A stretch of DNA of 64,000 nucleotides from Amylostereum areolatum (taxonomy: Eukaryota; Basidiomycota; Agaricomycetes; Russulales; Stereaceae), in contig SAXG01000024.1 in assembly GCA_012932865.1 (NCBI GenBank), forward strand, positions 186,001 to 250,000, read 5' to 3'. Position 1 is the first letter of the stretch, and each line of letters starts with the position of its first letter. Both the position numbers and the translations under genes were made by a program. Positions 31,738 through 42,381 of the stretch are shown here, one piece after another. The notes below the pieces were generated by a model. That model was not told the origin of the DNA and did not search any database. It worked only from the letters and a program-made list of their open reading frames with translations.

Positions 31738-32151
31738 GCGCGCGGACAGACTTCACCCATCACACGCACTCGGACTATTTCTCCCATCACCATTTACGTC
31801 TCCATCTCGCTCCCATCATCCCGCCTTTACGATTTCTCCTTACGATACTCCTCGGACTGATCACGGACTGCGCCCTCACTCGCACGCATATTTTCCTCGG
31901 ACTTCTCTACTGTACGGGTTCCTATCGCTATGAGGAAGGCAAAACTTTTGGCATCTTTCCCTGCGACGCGCTGGACGCGTCACTTACTTACGACTCGTGT
32001 TTGATTATGTACGATATCCCCGCTTACGATTGACGGCAATGATTACATCATTGCCCCTCCACATCGCAAGCATAAAAGGAAAGCCACAGCGACAACGACA
32101 TCCTCAGACATCGTCTAACAAAACCCACTCGCACCACCCAAACCTACCAAA
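31738..32151 (+). other. spacer with promoter-like end, Gy4 accessory region
   Basis: Pyrimidine-rich, with no supported gene. A CATAAAAGG box near 32074 precedes the next ATG (32152) by about 78 nt, and an A/C-rich leader (ending CCAAAATG) follows, which looks like a fungal core promoter and 5' UTR. A GTAAGC donor-like site overlaps the previous stop codon at 31733. Confidence 0.4.
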
Positions 32152-32535
32152 ATGTCTTCTACTCTCACCTCGTCCTCGCGTAACCTCTCCACCACCGACT
32201 CCACTCCTCCTACCACTCCTCCTCCCTCGCCCGTCCCATCGCGCACTCCCACGCCCGACCCACGCGACGAAGAACTCCTTCGTCATCTCAAGCGAGTCAC
32301 GGAACTCCTAAACCGACCGGACGTCGCTCGCGCCATGAAGAGGCCGAGAAGCCTCGACGAAGAAGCTATGCAAGAATCGAAGCGAAGATGCGGCATCCGC
32401 GGACTCTTCCAAAAGCATGGACCCCGGTTCAAGAGCCCGGATCACGCGACGACGGCGAGGATAGGGCATCGGTTAGGGGCTACTACTATAGATGAAGAGG
32501 ACCTGAAAGTAGTAGAGGCGTTGTTAAAGCGATAG
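32152..32535 (+). CDS. Gy4 accessory ORF2: 127-residue basic protein
   Basis: The N-terminal 45 residues are Ser/Thr/Pro-rich. A charged helix follows (DEELLRHLKRVTELL), then basic clusters (KRPR, SKRR) that could be a nuclear signal, and an acidic/Lys tail. The start has a good fungal context (CAAAATGTC). No known domain is recognised. It sits between the zinc-knuckle gene and the membrane ORF, on the same strand. Confidence 0.45.
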   Translation: MSSTLTSSSRNLSTTDSTPPTTPPPSPVPSRTPTPDPRDEELLRHLKRVTELLNRPDVARAMKRPRSLDEEAMQESKRRCGIRGLFQKHGPRFKSPDHATTARIGHRLGATTIDEEDLKVVEALLKR

Positions 32536-32607
32536 AATAGAATTCTATCGTTGAGGTCCGGGCAAGGATATAAAGAGTGGACATCAAAAAACGACAAACC
32601 CAGAAGC

Positions 32608-32931
32608 ATGATGCAATCAGCGCAATCACCCGATCTATCGATCTTCAATACGCCCACTCCTCGATGGCTCATCGCCGTCGTCAGCATCATCGTAGGACTT
32701 ACGATCCTCACCTTCCTCGCATCAACCATATTCCTTCTCCAATGGCGAAGAGCGAGCGATCGACAGCATGTCCAAGAGATCCCTCTAGAACCGCTTCGAT
32801 TCAGGAATCTACGAGACGTAGATTCTAGAGAGGGGGATAGTGTTACAACTTGTCCAAGGTACTTCATTTCCATTGCCTTATTAGGAAGGACGTCACTAAA
32901 CGACGGATTACGACTGTACCCCAGTTCGTAA
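32608..32931 (+). CDS. Gy4 accessory ORF3: small single-pass membrane protein ending in the LTR
   Basis: 107 residues from ATG 32608. Residues 20-47 form one long hydrophobic segment (WLIAVVSIIVGLTILTFLAS and beyond) followed by Arg-Arg, so the C-terminus is predicted to be cytosolic. There is no signal peptide and no Cys pair or heptads of a fusion protein. The last 30 codons lie in the 3' LTR, so only the first about 77 residues are element-specific. A GATATAAAG box lies about 40 nt upstream. Its position is where retroviral env would be, but similarity to env is not shown. Confidence 0.45.
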   Translation: MMQSAQSPDLSIFNTPTPRWLIAVVSIIVGLTILTFLASTIFLLQWRRASDRQHVQEIPLEPLRFRNLRDVDSREGDSVTTCPRYFISIALLGRTSLNDGLRLYPSS

Positions 32932-33378
32932 CCGTCTCAACGACGCGACGACGACAGTGCCACAGATCGTCACCGTCCCGACGAGAGTGCTACAGATCGT
33001 CACCGTCTCAACGACACAGCCGCGACGGTGCCACAGTCTCATCCCCGTAGATACTTGATGCGACCGTCGCTCAATGTACATATGTTTACTCGACCTCCTT
33101 TCTTATAAAAGGAGGATCATCGAACGAGCCATTCCTCAGCTCGTTCTCTTTGTAAATACAGGACTGTTCTTAATAGAACCTCCTCTTAAAGCACTAAAGA
33201 GAATCCTAAGCCAACTAAGTTGATAGACCCGCCTAAGTCTTCCGCGAAGACTTACTGCTTCGTCTATCGACCTTCACCTTCGTATAACCGAGACGTCTGG
33301 ATCACCTGATCCCACCTCTCGCGCGTAAGAGTACTGTAGCCTGAGCCGCTTGTCACGTGATAAGGACCGTCCTTAACA
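32841..33378 (+). repeat. 3' LTR of Gy4
   Basis: 538 bp, directly after the polypurine tract AGAGAGGGGGATAG. It matches the 5' LTR with five substitutions and one indel. Confidence 0.95.
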
Positions 33379-33383
33379 GGAGG
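33379..33383. repeat. target-site duplication of Gy4, right copy
   Basis: GGAGG, identical to 23081-23085. Confidence 0.95.
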
Positions 33384-36300
33384 AAGCCATAGAGAACTTC
33401 AAAGGGGGCCTTTCCAGTAGCTGCATGGGTGCAGGAGTTGTGAGAAAACTCAAAGAAGGGCAACCACTTCACCCAGTCATCTTGTTGGTAGTTGTAGAAT
33501 ACTCAGGTTTTCATGTTCAGTCTGGCCGTCTGTCTCGGGGTGATATGCCGTGCTGAGAGCGGACTTGATCCCGAGCTTCTCATTGAGTGTACACATCACC
33601 TGTCCACCAAATTGGGGTCCATGGTCCGAGATGATCTTGTCTGCTAAGCCGTAGTGTCGGTATACCTTGTCGAAGAGAATGTCGGCCGTGCCATCGCTGG
33701 TGATCTTCGTTGTACATGGGGTGGTAACCACCATCTTGGTGAGGCGATCGACCACAATGTTGACGGTGTTATAGCCTTCGCAGTCAGGGAGCTCGATAAT
33801 GAAGTTGGTAGAGATGACGCCAAATGGTCGATCAGGTACTTCGTTCGGGATCATGTCAACGTGGGGTTGGCTGCTCTGCGTCTTTGTCGACTGGCAGGTT
33901 GCGCATCCTGCTACAAAGTCGCGGACAAAGACAGACATGTCAGGCCACCAATATTCACAACTCACAAGTTCGTAAGTCTTGAAGCAACCAGGGTGTCTAA
34001 TTGGCGATTCATGGTACATTTTGACAATGTCGTGTCACAACTCGTCATCTGTGGGGACGTATACCTTTCCTCTGAATAGGACCAGGCCTTCTTTGTAGTT
34101 CCATTCTTGGAGGTTTTTGACGAGTGTACATGGCCCATTCCGTAGGATGGCATCCAGAGCTTGAACAACCTCGACGTCCTTGGTCTTGCAGTTGCGGATC
34201 CGTTGTTGGAGTTCAACATCACCGAGGGAGGTTACTGCTCCTGGCCTCGTTGCGCGTATCTAGAAGTATTTGGGGTCGATCAGGACACGCTCCTTGTTGT
34301 CATTTTCAACGCCGTGTTTATGATCAGGTCGTCGAGACATTGGGTCTGGGCGATGGGATACTCCTGGTTTGTGAACGAGCCAGAAGTCAAACCGGGTGAG
34401 GAAAAGAGCCCAACGCGCCTGTCTGCGGCTCAGCTTCTGCGCCGTCTTGAAGTGCTCCAGGTTCTTGTGATCCGTCCAGATTTCAACTGTGTCGGGGGCT
34501 TCTTCAAGATAGTGACGCCAGGCTTCAAGTGCGCGTATGATCGCGAGTAGTTCTTTGTCGTAGATGTCGTAGTTGCATTCTGGTTCCGATAGGGCCTTGG
34601 ACAGATATGCCACCGGATGCCAGTGGTTGTCGTCACCTTTCTGAGAGAGTATACCTCCTGTGGCAAAGTCTGAGGCGTCGACTTCAATGAGGTAGGGCTT
34701 CTTTGGGTCAGGCATGACTAAGACAGGGGAGGAGGTGAACGCAGCTTTCAGCGCATCAAATGCAGTCTGACAGTCTGTCGACCAATTCCATGTGCAGTCC
34801 TTCTTTGTCAAGTCAAGCAGAGGTCGTGCAACCTTGGAGAAGTCTTTGATGAAGTGTTGGTAGAAATTATTAAAGCCGAGGAAGGATTGTACATCCTTAA
34901 CCGTTCGAGGTGTCGGCCAGTCTTAAATACCTGCTACTTTGACAGGGTCCATCGTGATTCTGTCGTGTGAGATAATGAGCCCAAGATATTCAACGGAGTC
35001 TTGCTCAAAGACACATTTCTCCAGTTTGAGGAACAGGTCGTTGTCTTGTAGACGTTGCAGAACCTGTCGTACTATGACACGATGTTCTTCCATGGTTCGA
35101 GTAAATACAAGGATGTCGTCCATGTAGATGATGACTTTGCCCGAGTCAATGAGATCCTTGAAAAGTTCGTTCATCATTGCCTGGAACGTCGCGGGGGAGT
35201 TCATAAGGCCGAAAAACATCACCGTAGGTTCAAAGAGGCCACGATTCATCTTGAACGCAGCCTTCCACTCGTTGCCTTCCTTGATGCGGACATTGTTGTA
35301 TCCCCAGCGGACATCCATCTTCGAGAAGATCTTCGCACCTTTGAGGCGGTCGACAATTTCTGAGATCAGCGGCAAGGGATACTCGTTCTTGACAGTACCC
35401 TTGTTCAGCTCTCGATAGTCCTGTACAGGCCGCAGCTTCCCATCCTTCTTCTTGACAAAGAAGAATGCACTTGCCTGCGGTGACTTCGACGGGCGGATGT
35501 AGCCCTTCTTCAGGTGGTCGTCGAGGAAAGTATCGAGCTCGATCTGCTTGGAGGGGGAGAGCGGATAGATCTTGCAGGGCTTGGGTTCGAAGCCATCCTT
35601 CATGTCGATGGCATGGTCCTATGGTTGTCGGTCGGGTAGTCGTTCAGAGGTTTTCTTGTCAAATACGGGTGCAAAGTCACGGTATGGAGGGGGAACTAAG
35701 TCTTCGAAGGTTTGCGGGCGTGCATTTTCCTTCGAGTGCTCTGCAAGCTCTTGCGCCTTGGTGAAGCCCGCACGGATTGGCACTGCCTCTGGGTTGGGGC
35801 CATCAGTTTCAGGGAGGATCCCAGCGCAACATAGGCCATTGATCTCCCAGTCTCGGAAGACCATGGGTCATTCGTCGTTGTCCTCAGTAAAAAGCCGGGC
35901 AGGTAGAGGTGAGAGATGGAATGTACAGATGCGAACACCTTTGACCCTGCATGTGGGGATGACATACATAGGGATAGGGGCCCAGGAGACATACGTTGGT
36001 TCTGGGAAGGGATTGTCCGGGACTCGAGGCACTTTGGGGGCTTCATCATCTTGAACCTTTCGCTGTGATCGGGTCAACAGTGGCTTTCGTGGCTTTGTTG
36101 TAAGGTTTGTCACTGTCGCTTCAGAGAGGATGCAGGAGGGAGGGCAGCGGAGCATGTCAACGCGATCTTGCTGCCAGTCTATGGTGGGGTTATGCTCATC
36201 GAGCCAGTCTGTTCCAAGGATCATATTGTGATCACCGATGTCGGTGATGAAGAACTCAGCTTCTTCCTCATGGTATGCCTTTGAGTCTTGCAAGTATATC

Positions 36301-36689
36301 TGGATCCACTGGGTCATCGTGTCACGTACCTAGCCTATGATGTTCTCGGTCCCATCCACGTTACGCACGGGGAACGTGTTTTCTAGTTTTCTCGTGGTCA
36401 GCTTCTTGCGTTCAGCAAAGCTTCGGTTGATGATGATTCCTTCCGCACCGCTGTCAAGCAGTGCATCTGCGTCGATTTGTCGGCCTGTCGCTCGTCCAAT
36501 CATCTTGACTCTGAGTGTTATCGAGGGTGTTTGCCTGTTCTTCGTGACAGTAGAGAGGTGCACACGTGATGGATATGATTGCTCACATGAGGTCATAGAT
36601 GATAGTACAGAAAAGTGATTGTAAGATGCCGATGATACAAGTCCTTTGCCTCCGCCAGATGACACGACTGGGGGGCATTTCAAAAATCC
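33384..36689 (-). pseudogene. Gy3 pol, 5' part (protease, RT, RNase H, integrase)
   Basis: Matches Gy2 10883-14188 almost base for base on the opposite strand, including the TAG, TGA and TAA codons (for example near 36332, 35870, 35621, 34923, 34260, 34035) and the 20-bp deletion near 33510. The YMDD active site is intact near 35120. The GGATTTT frameshift site is at 36683-36689. The right-to-left reading stops at the Gy4 insertion. Confidence 0.9.
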
Positions 36690-37693
36690 TGCGATTCCAG
36701 GATGTCCTTCAACAGCGCTACTGCCTGCTCCTTGCCTTCCACGTCCAGATCCTTCAGCTGGCGAGTGATTGCCGCGATGGTTTGGGATGGGTCGGGAGCT
36801 GCTTTTGCAGTGGGTGGAGCCGTTCTCGTCAGTGGGGGAGGGGCCTTAGATCCAGTCTCCACTGCATCCACCCGTTGCGCGCTCGAGTCGCCGTTGGGGC
36901 AGTCACGGGAGACGTGACCGGCCTGTCGACACATGAAGCACCTGCCCTCACACATCATCTTTGCGCGCTCGTCGTCTGTCAGCTTTGCAGGGCGGGTCGA
37001 GGTGTTGGTGAAGGCGCCGACTCGGCGCGATGAGGAGTCGTTGGCCGAACCGTTCGAGGTGAGCGTGACAGCCCCCTTGGACTGACTGCTCTTCCTCTCC
37101 GGGTTCTCTTCGAGCCATTGGTGGTTGATGTGGCGGGCGCGCTCCTTCCACTCCGCGAGGTCAGTGGGGAATGGGTATGACCGGGCCACCTGCTTGCCAA
37201 GTTCTCGCTGTAGTCCTTTCTTGAAGAAGTGGATCAGCGCTTCCTCGTCGTATTCCGTCATCGTTGCCAGCAGTTCAAACTCGGTGATGAAGTCAGTGAC
37301 GTTCCGAGTAGTCATCGTGAGCTCGTTGATCTTACGCTGCGCCTCCATCTTTGGTTCGATGGGTACGAAGTCCCGACTAAACCTGTCCAAAAGCTCCTTG
37401 TAGGTGCTGTAGTGGAGCTTTGGGGGTGTTTCGCCGGCGTTCTTGTCCTCGTCGGCAAAGAGCTCCATGTGGTGGTGCGTGGCCCAGGAGTTCACTGTGT
37501 CTCCCTCCATCAGGCTGAGGAGGAGCATCATCTTGGCATCATCTGTAGTGTAAACATCTTTGTTAACACGAAGGAACATGCGGAGCTCTAGGGCGAATCG
37601 GAGGGTGTCGCGTCTGTCGCCTTTGAAGGGCTTCGGCTTGGGGCCGAGTTCGCGCTTGGAGGCGGTCGAGGGTTTGGTTTCTTCGTCAGGCAT
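36680..37693 (-). CDS. gag: Gy3 Gag
   Basis: A 337-residue Gag, undamaged. It differs from Gy2 Gag at only a few residues (for example GDRRDT for GDRHDT, LTRTAPP for LTSTAPP). It has the same capsid domain and CCHC knuckle at Cys252. Intact gag alongside a ruined pol in both copies may mean gag was kept intact longer, or is chance. Confidence 0.9.
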   Translation of the reverse strand: MPDEETKPSTASKRELGPKPKPFKGDRRDTLRFALELRMFLRVNKDVYTTDDAKMMLLLSLMEGDTVNSWATHHHMELFADEDKNAGETPPKLHYSTYKELLDRFSRDFVPIEPKMEAQRKINELTMTTRNVTDFITEFELLATMTEYDEEALIHFFKKGLQRELGKQVARSYPFPTDLAEWKERARHINHQWLEENPERKSSQSKGAVTLTSNGSANDSSSRRVGAFTNTSTRPAKLTDDERAKMMCEGRCFMCRQAGHVSRDCPNGDSSAQRVDAVETGSKAPPPLTRTAPPTAKAAPDPSQTIAAITRQLKDLDVEGKEQAVALLKDILESQDF

Positions 37694-38797
37694 TTTGTCA
37701 GCGGGGAGGGCGATGTCGAGGGATCGGGTGAAGGCTGCTTCTTGTTGGCGTCGGAGTTCCTTGCGATGTTCTTCAGCTTCGTCAAGCTCGATTTGGACTT
37801 CACGTGCAACTTGGAATTCAAGGGGTGTGATGAGTTCCTGGTTGTGTATCCAAAACCAGAGATCCTGAACAGGGTTTGCACTAGAGGGTTGCCACTCAAC
37901 TACTGTGCGCCCTGGTGTTCCTTGCCGGTTTCGTCGATATGCGTACCACTTCTTGGTGACGCTGTCGAACTTGAATCCCCTGGGGGGGGAGAGGACAGTG
38001 GATCGGCGGGGCGGTGGGGAAGAGGATGCGGGTGGGTCGATGAAGGCGGCAAGGATGTCGGTTGCAAGATCAAAGTCTTCGTCTGTGAGATAGTTGCCTC
38101 CTTCAAAGTACCAGTCTTGCCTGCTTTCTTCGGGAGGGTTGTAGGCCCAATGTACCGGTCTCTTGGTGTCTAGGGAGGTGAGGACGGAGTATTCGTACGG
38201 ACAATAGTTGCGGAAGATACCCGGGGGAAACGCGGGGGTGGGGGGATGGGTGACGGTTTGGGAAGCAATGATTCTAGAAGAAGTCGGCCGCGATGGGGCG
38301 ACGACTGAGGAGTTTCTGGGTGAGGTAGCCGGCTTTTACAGCCTGGCGGATCTTGTGTTCGAGGTGATGGTGGCGGAGGGTCTTGCCCTTGATAGTGGGA
38401 CAGAGGACTGGTGGCGGGGTGGATTCCGGTGTGGGGAGTGAATCGAGAACTCGAACCGGTTCCGATCTACGTCAAAGCACGCAATGACACAAGCGTAGAG
38501 GCAGAGGATTGTCTGCCTACCGTGATCGTGATTCCAGCGCCACTCGTATATGCGGCAATTGACTCCGTGGACCTTCCAGGTATGTTCCCTACAGAGGAGT
38601 TCGAGAGCTCGTATGCGATCGACGGTGGCCGCGTTTGCTCAGGGCCAGGGGAAGGGGGCGTTGCGATCGGGGTTGAATGCTTGGAGATTGAAGGTGAGAA
38701 AGATCGGTTCGGCGGTGGGTTCCAGGGTGGGGGCTTTTTAACGTCGTAGAGACGGCGAGGGAGGTATAGGGGAGAGGGGTGCGAGGTAGGCGTAGGG
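37694..38797 (-). pseudogene. Gy3 leader: pre-Gag coding region
   Basis: Same structure as the Gy2 leader: block 2 is open in the Gag frame up to gag, block 1 is decayed, with the TAG between them (near 38275). The PBS TGGACAGTCTA (as TAGACTGTCCA on the + strand) is at 38798-38808. Confidence 0.65.
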
Positions 38798-38810
38798 TAG
38801 ACTGTCCAGG

Positions 38811-39233
38811 TGTCAGAAACGCAGTTTATGAGGCCAATAGAACCGCCTAAGTCGCGACAATGGGAGGAGTAAAAGAGAACAAATGGATTTGAGAGTGCCG
38901 AGTCTAGGATAGTGCAACACGAGCTGCAGTACCGTAGGACGAGATGGACAGTCTAAGGAAAAGGGAAAAGAGATACTGTCCTTATATACAAGTGGGAATG
39001 ATGATGTGATGCGATGCAATAGTGGTGTGAGCGGGGGGAACAATAAGAAAGGAGTTATGGGGCGGAGGACGGAAGTCCGGAGCAATGATGTCATAGATAA
39101 GAATGCGGAACCCCGTTTGGAAGTCCGGGCAATGACGTCGTTGGAGCATGTGATGCGAAGGAAAGTCATGTGCCGTGACACGTCGCGTGTACAAGGTCTG
39201 CAAAAGAAGAGAGAAATGGAGTGATCCATGACA
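38811..39233 (-). repeat. 5' LTR of Gy3
   Basis: 423 bp, in - orientation. The self-primer site complementary to the PBS is at 38945-38955, just downstream of the TATA box. It resembles the Gy2 3' LTR more closely than the Gy2 5' LTR does. It is followed by ACAAG (CTTGT in element orientation). Confidence 0.93.
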
Positions 39234-39619
39234 ACAAGCACCTATAGCGTCATGCTAGGCTCCCCTAGTGCTTGCCTAATTACCTAAGTATAGTAATTAT
39301 GTACTGGCTTAGCGACGACACGAGTGTCGCCAGAGGCTCTTCCTGCCAGCTTCCTCAAGTGAGGTCACTTGGTTTCAGGGTGCTATGACACTACACGTCC
39401 TAAGACGTCTTCAGGGCGGCTGGGAACGAAACACCCGCACGCAACCTGGGTAAGTAAAAGACCATGCCCCCAATGGGCCAAACTGTATCATAGCGCGCAG
39501 AGGGACGGAGGACAAGAGGACTTGCAACAGCTTCTGCCCACTTCAGGGCTCCCTCGCCACGCTTGTGTTACCCCTTCAGAGTGAGGACACAATGCAAGGC
39601 CTGGGGCCAAGCAAATTGG
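39234..39619. other. unassigned DNA between Gy3 and Gy6
   Basis: No coding sequence or structured repeat recognised. A short open frame at 39369-39584 has no supporting features. Confidence 0.4.
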
Positions 39620-40211
39620 TGTCATGAACGGTCTATAATTTTCTTTTTACTTTACATCAGCTACACGCTTTAGGACTTATCGGCTTATCACCGGTCCAGC
39701 TCCACCTCGGCCTGGACCTGGTTCATCTATATCCCGCCCGGACCCACGTGACTCATCTCGGCCTGGATCTGACTCCTTTCTCTTGACTCATGCTGTGCTC
39801 TTTTACATACAACTGCTTACTTATACTAGGTCTGCTTACTGATCGCCGTGTATTGGTTGCTTACCTAAGTCTCTCTCCTCTTGTGTATATAAGGCTCGCT
39901 CTCGCTGTACATATTCCTTATCTCGAGCTAGTCAATCCTACCGACTTTGCTTGCTTTCCCTTGTCTCTCGCAGTGTCTGATCGGCTCCCCTCCGTCGTCC
40001 TCATCTTCTAGTCAGCTGTGTTGTAACTTGGTGCCGTCACACTAGTTGTTGCTGATATAAGCTCGACATCCATTTACTCTTGCACCACCCTACGACCGTC
40101 TCTACGTACTGTAGCGTAGTAGTAGTAGTACCCGTCTGGTACTGACCTCATTCTTCCCCCGTGCCGCCCTAGACCGTTGCCCCCAGAGTACGCGACTCGT
40201 TACCCTGACAT
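39620..40211 (+). repeat. 5' LTR of Gy6
   Basis: A 592-bp unit bounded by TGTCATGAAC and TACCCTGACA, with GTATATAAGG near 39886. The partner LTR is missing, so the ends rest on the TG/CA termini and on position upstream of gag. No self-primer pair was found. Confidence 0.6.
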
Positions 40212-40526
40212 TGTGGTCATGCGCACGTATACCGGTGCCGGCTTGACGTTTCCTCGAAACGTTACACCTACTCAAGACTCTCCAATACCAGGAGTTTAAA
40301 GCTCAGAGGTGGCAGTAGAAGGTGCACCTTTGGTGTAGGAAATGAGTAAAAGCGGCAAAAGGAAAGCAGTTTAGGAAGTCTTTGGGCTCGTGTCCCCTAG
40401 ACGAAGAGACAGCCAACAGGTCGAGAAGACTGAGGCAGACCGTCTTGCGATCTCATAACAGAATCACCTTCCCTCGACAAAATCTTCCCTTGCCACAGAG
40501 TAACCATTTTGACTGGGGGCTCGTGC

Positions 40527-42355
40527 ATGGAAGATTGGCACTCACAAGTACAAGAATTCATCCCCATCAGCGATGAAGCTATCATCTCCCTCATCAACAA
40601 GTCTAAAGACCCTTGGGCCTGGCACAATTTGAAGGTCGCCCTCGGTGTAGAAGAACTCAAAGACTCCGTCATAGACATCCATTTCTATTGTCTCAAAATA
40701 AGAGAACAAGGAACCGGGAACCGCTACGTCCACTTCAGCCCGTACGTCACCTACCGCTACAGACTCGAGCAACCCCCAAAGTCCTTCTACGTGCCCAACG
40801 AGAAGATACCTGTTGACACTTGACACACCCACCGCCTCCTTACACCAGGCAACACCCCCGATCCCACACCAGAGCCAGAGGTCATCAACCTCACCCACTT
40901 ATAAACAATTCCCTCATTCAGACTCAACGGTTCCAACTCCAGCTCAGAAACAGGCTCTGACACCGACCTCGACAACTACTGCATCTTCCCCCTCCCACTA
41001 GGTGTCACTCAAGAAGACAACAACGTCTTTACTGCTCGACTCGGAGACAGCACCCGAGAAGTCGCCTTTATAACCACTAAACTCAGTGGCATTATCTAGT
41101 ACTTCACCGACGGAGACCAACCCGATCTCACTGAAGCCGACTTTGACTTCATCGCCGCCTCCGCCCTACCACCTGTTACCAACGAAGACTTCTCTGACCT
41201 CGACGAACCAGTCATGGCTGCCCAGTGGGTCCGCACCGACCCCCCCCCAACCCCCTCTCCCTGCCGAACTTGCCAACTACACCAAAATTGGTGGAATATG
41301 GAACATCGTCATCGGCCAAACTGGCTCTCCCATCCAACACATGAATAACGGCACCGACAATGCATGGCTCATGGAAGTAAATGGCCAATGGGTCGCCATC
41401 CCTGCCATGCTTGTTGCGGCCCTCAACCTGCCACCTCCTACCGTCAACGTCACCCCCCCCCCCCCATCACCGTCAACCCCCTGCGGTCACTGTTAGCGCC
41501 CTAGCCGCTGCCGCCGCCAGACCCCCTCGAAAGAAGGTCCACGCAAAAACTCCTGAAGGCTTCTCTGGGAAACGAGAGGACTTCAATGACTGGATGCGGT
41601 CATGCAAGGAGTATATGCAAGCCGCCAAGAATTACCTCGTGATGGACAAGGACAAAGTACTCTTCATCCTCACCTACATGATGGGGGAGGTAGCACGCAC
41701 CTGGAAGGCCAAGTACAAAGATGCACACCTAGCCAATGGAGCCATGGTCGCCTGGGTGGACTTCCACAAGGCGCTCAAAGGCACCTTCACCGACGTCAAT
41801 GAGCAGCACCGTGCCACGGTCGAACTGGACAGGTTCAAGAAGACAAAGGGTACCACTGCCTATGAATACTTTGCCAGGTTTGAACAACTGGCAAGGAAGG
41901 CTGGGTACTCCACGGCACAGGACCCCATCCACCTCATGCAGCTGCTTAAGCACAACGTCTACTGCCGGACCATTGACTCCATCTATGACAGCGGTCACGT
42001 CCCTCATAAATATGAGGACCTCAAGGAATGCATTATCCTGATTGATGGACTGCGACAGGAGCGGGAGGACCTGAAGACTCAACGCAGTGGCCCCGCACAA
42101 AACCAAAAACCCAAAGGACAAGGATCGTCCAATGGGCAGCAAGGGGGACAGGTTCCATAGCGCCGCGATGGAACCGGCACAGTACACGGTGGCAAAGGAC
42201 AGCCAATGGACATCAACCATGTTGACATTAAGGGCCAATGCTTCTGCTGCGGACAGAATGGCCACCAGGTGCGGGACTGCAGGGTGGATGTAAAGAACAT
42301 CCAAGATATGTGGGGGAGGGACCGGTACACGGAACCACCAAAGCGGGAGGCTTGA
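40527..42355 (+). pseudogene. Gy6 gag
   Basis: The ATG at 40527 opens a pre-capsid region with Y-V-H-F-S-P-Y-V-T-Y-R-Y, stopped at 40821-40823; further stops lie near 40900 and 41097. A frameshift lies in a C-run near 41240 and another at a 13-C run near 41455. The capsid domain (41540-42060: E-G-F-S-G-K-R-E-D-F, G-T-F-T-D-V-N) is intact. TAG 42158-42160 separates it from the CCHC knuckle CFCCGQNGHQVRDC (about 42245-42286). It ends at TGA 42353-42355. Confidence 0.75.
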
Positions 42356-42381
42356 GCACAGACATTTGAAACACCCACCGC

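Larger units (their letters stand above)
23086..33378 (+). mobile_element. Gy4: young Ty3 chromovirus with extra genes between pol and 3' LTR
   Basis: 10,293 bp: 5' LTR 23086-23622, leader, gag 24434-25753, pol 25849-29637, accessory region 29640-32840, 3' LTR 32841-33378, flanked by GGAGG. I count five substitutions and one indel between the LTRs, so it is the most recent insertion in this nest. Ordinary Ty3 elements end just after pol; here about 3.2 kb follows, with a spliced zinc-knuckle gene and two small ORFs. Confidence 0.95.
21959..39233 (-). mobile_element. Gy3: inverted near-identical copy of Gy2, split by Gy4
   Basis: The - strand order is 5' LTR 38811-39233, leader, gag 36680-37693, pol to 33384, then the Gy4 insertion (23086-33378 plus one copy of the target duplication), pol end 23085-22314, 3' LTR 21959-22381. 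Without Gy4 it is 6977 bp, against 6976 for Gy2, and it shares all the Gy2 nonsense mutations and its 20-bp deletion. The outer right flank (element orientation) is CTTGT, equal to the Gy2 right flank. Confidence 0.92.

Noticed and set aside
32608..32931. Retroviral envelope gene in Gy4
   Set aside because: Too short, with no signal peptide, glycoprotein Cys pattern or fusion heptads; only position and one membrane segment fit.
23081..33383. CRISPR array or bacterial mobile island
   Set aside because: No spaced direct repeats anywhere in the window; introns, TATA boxes and chromodomains are eukaryotic.
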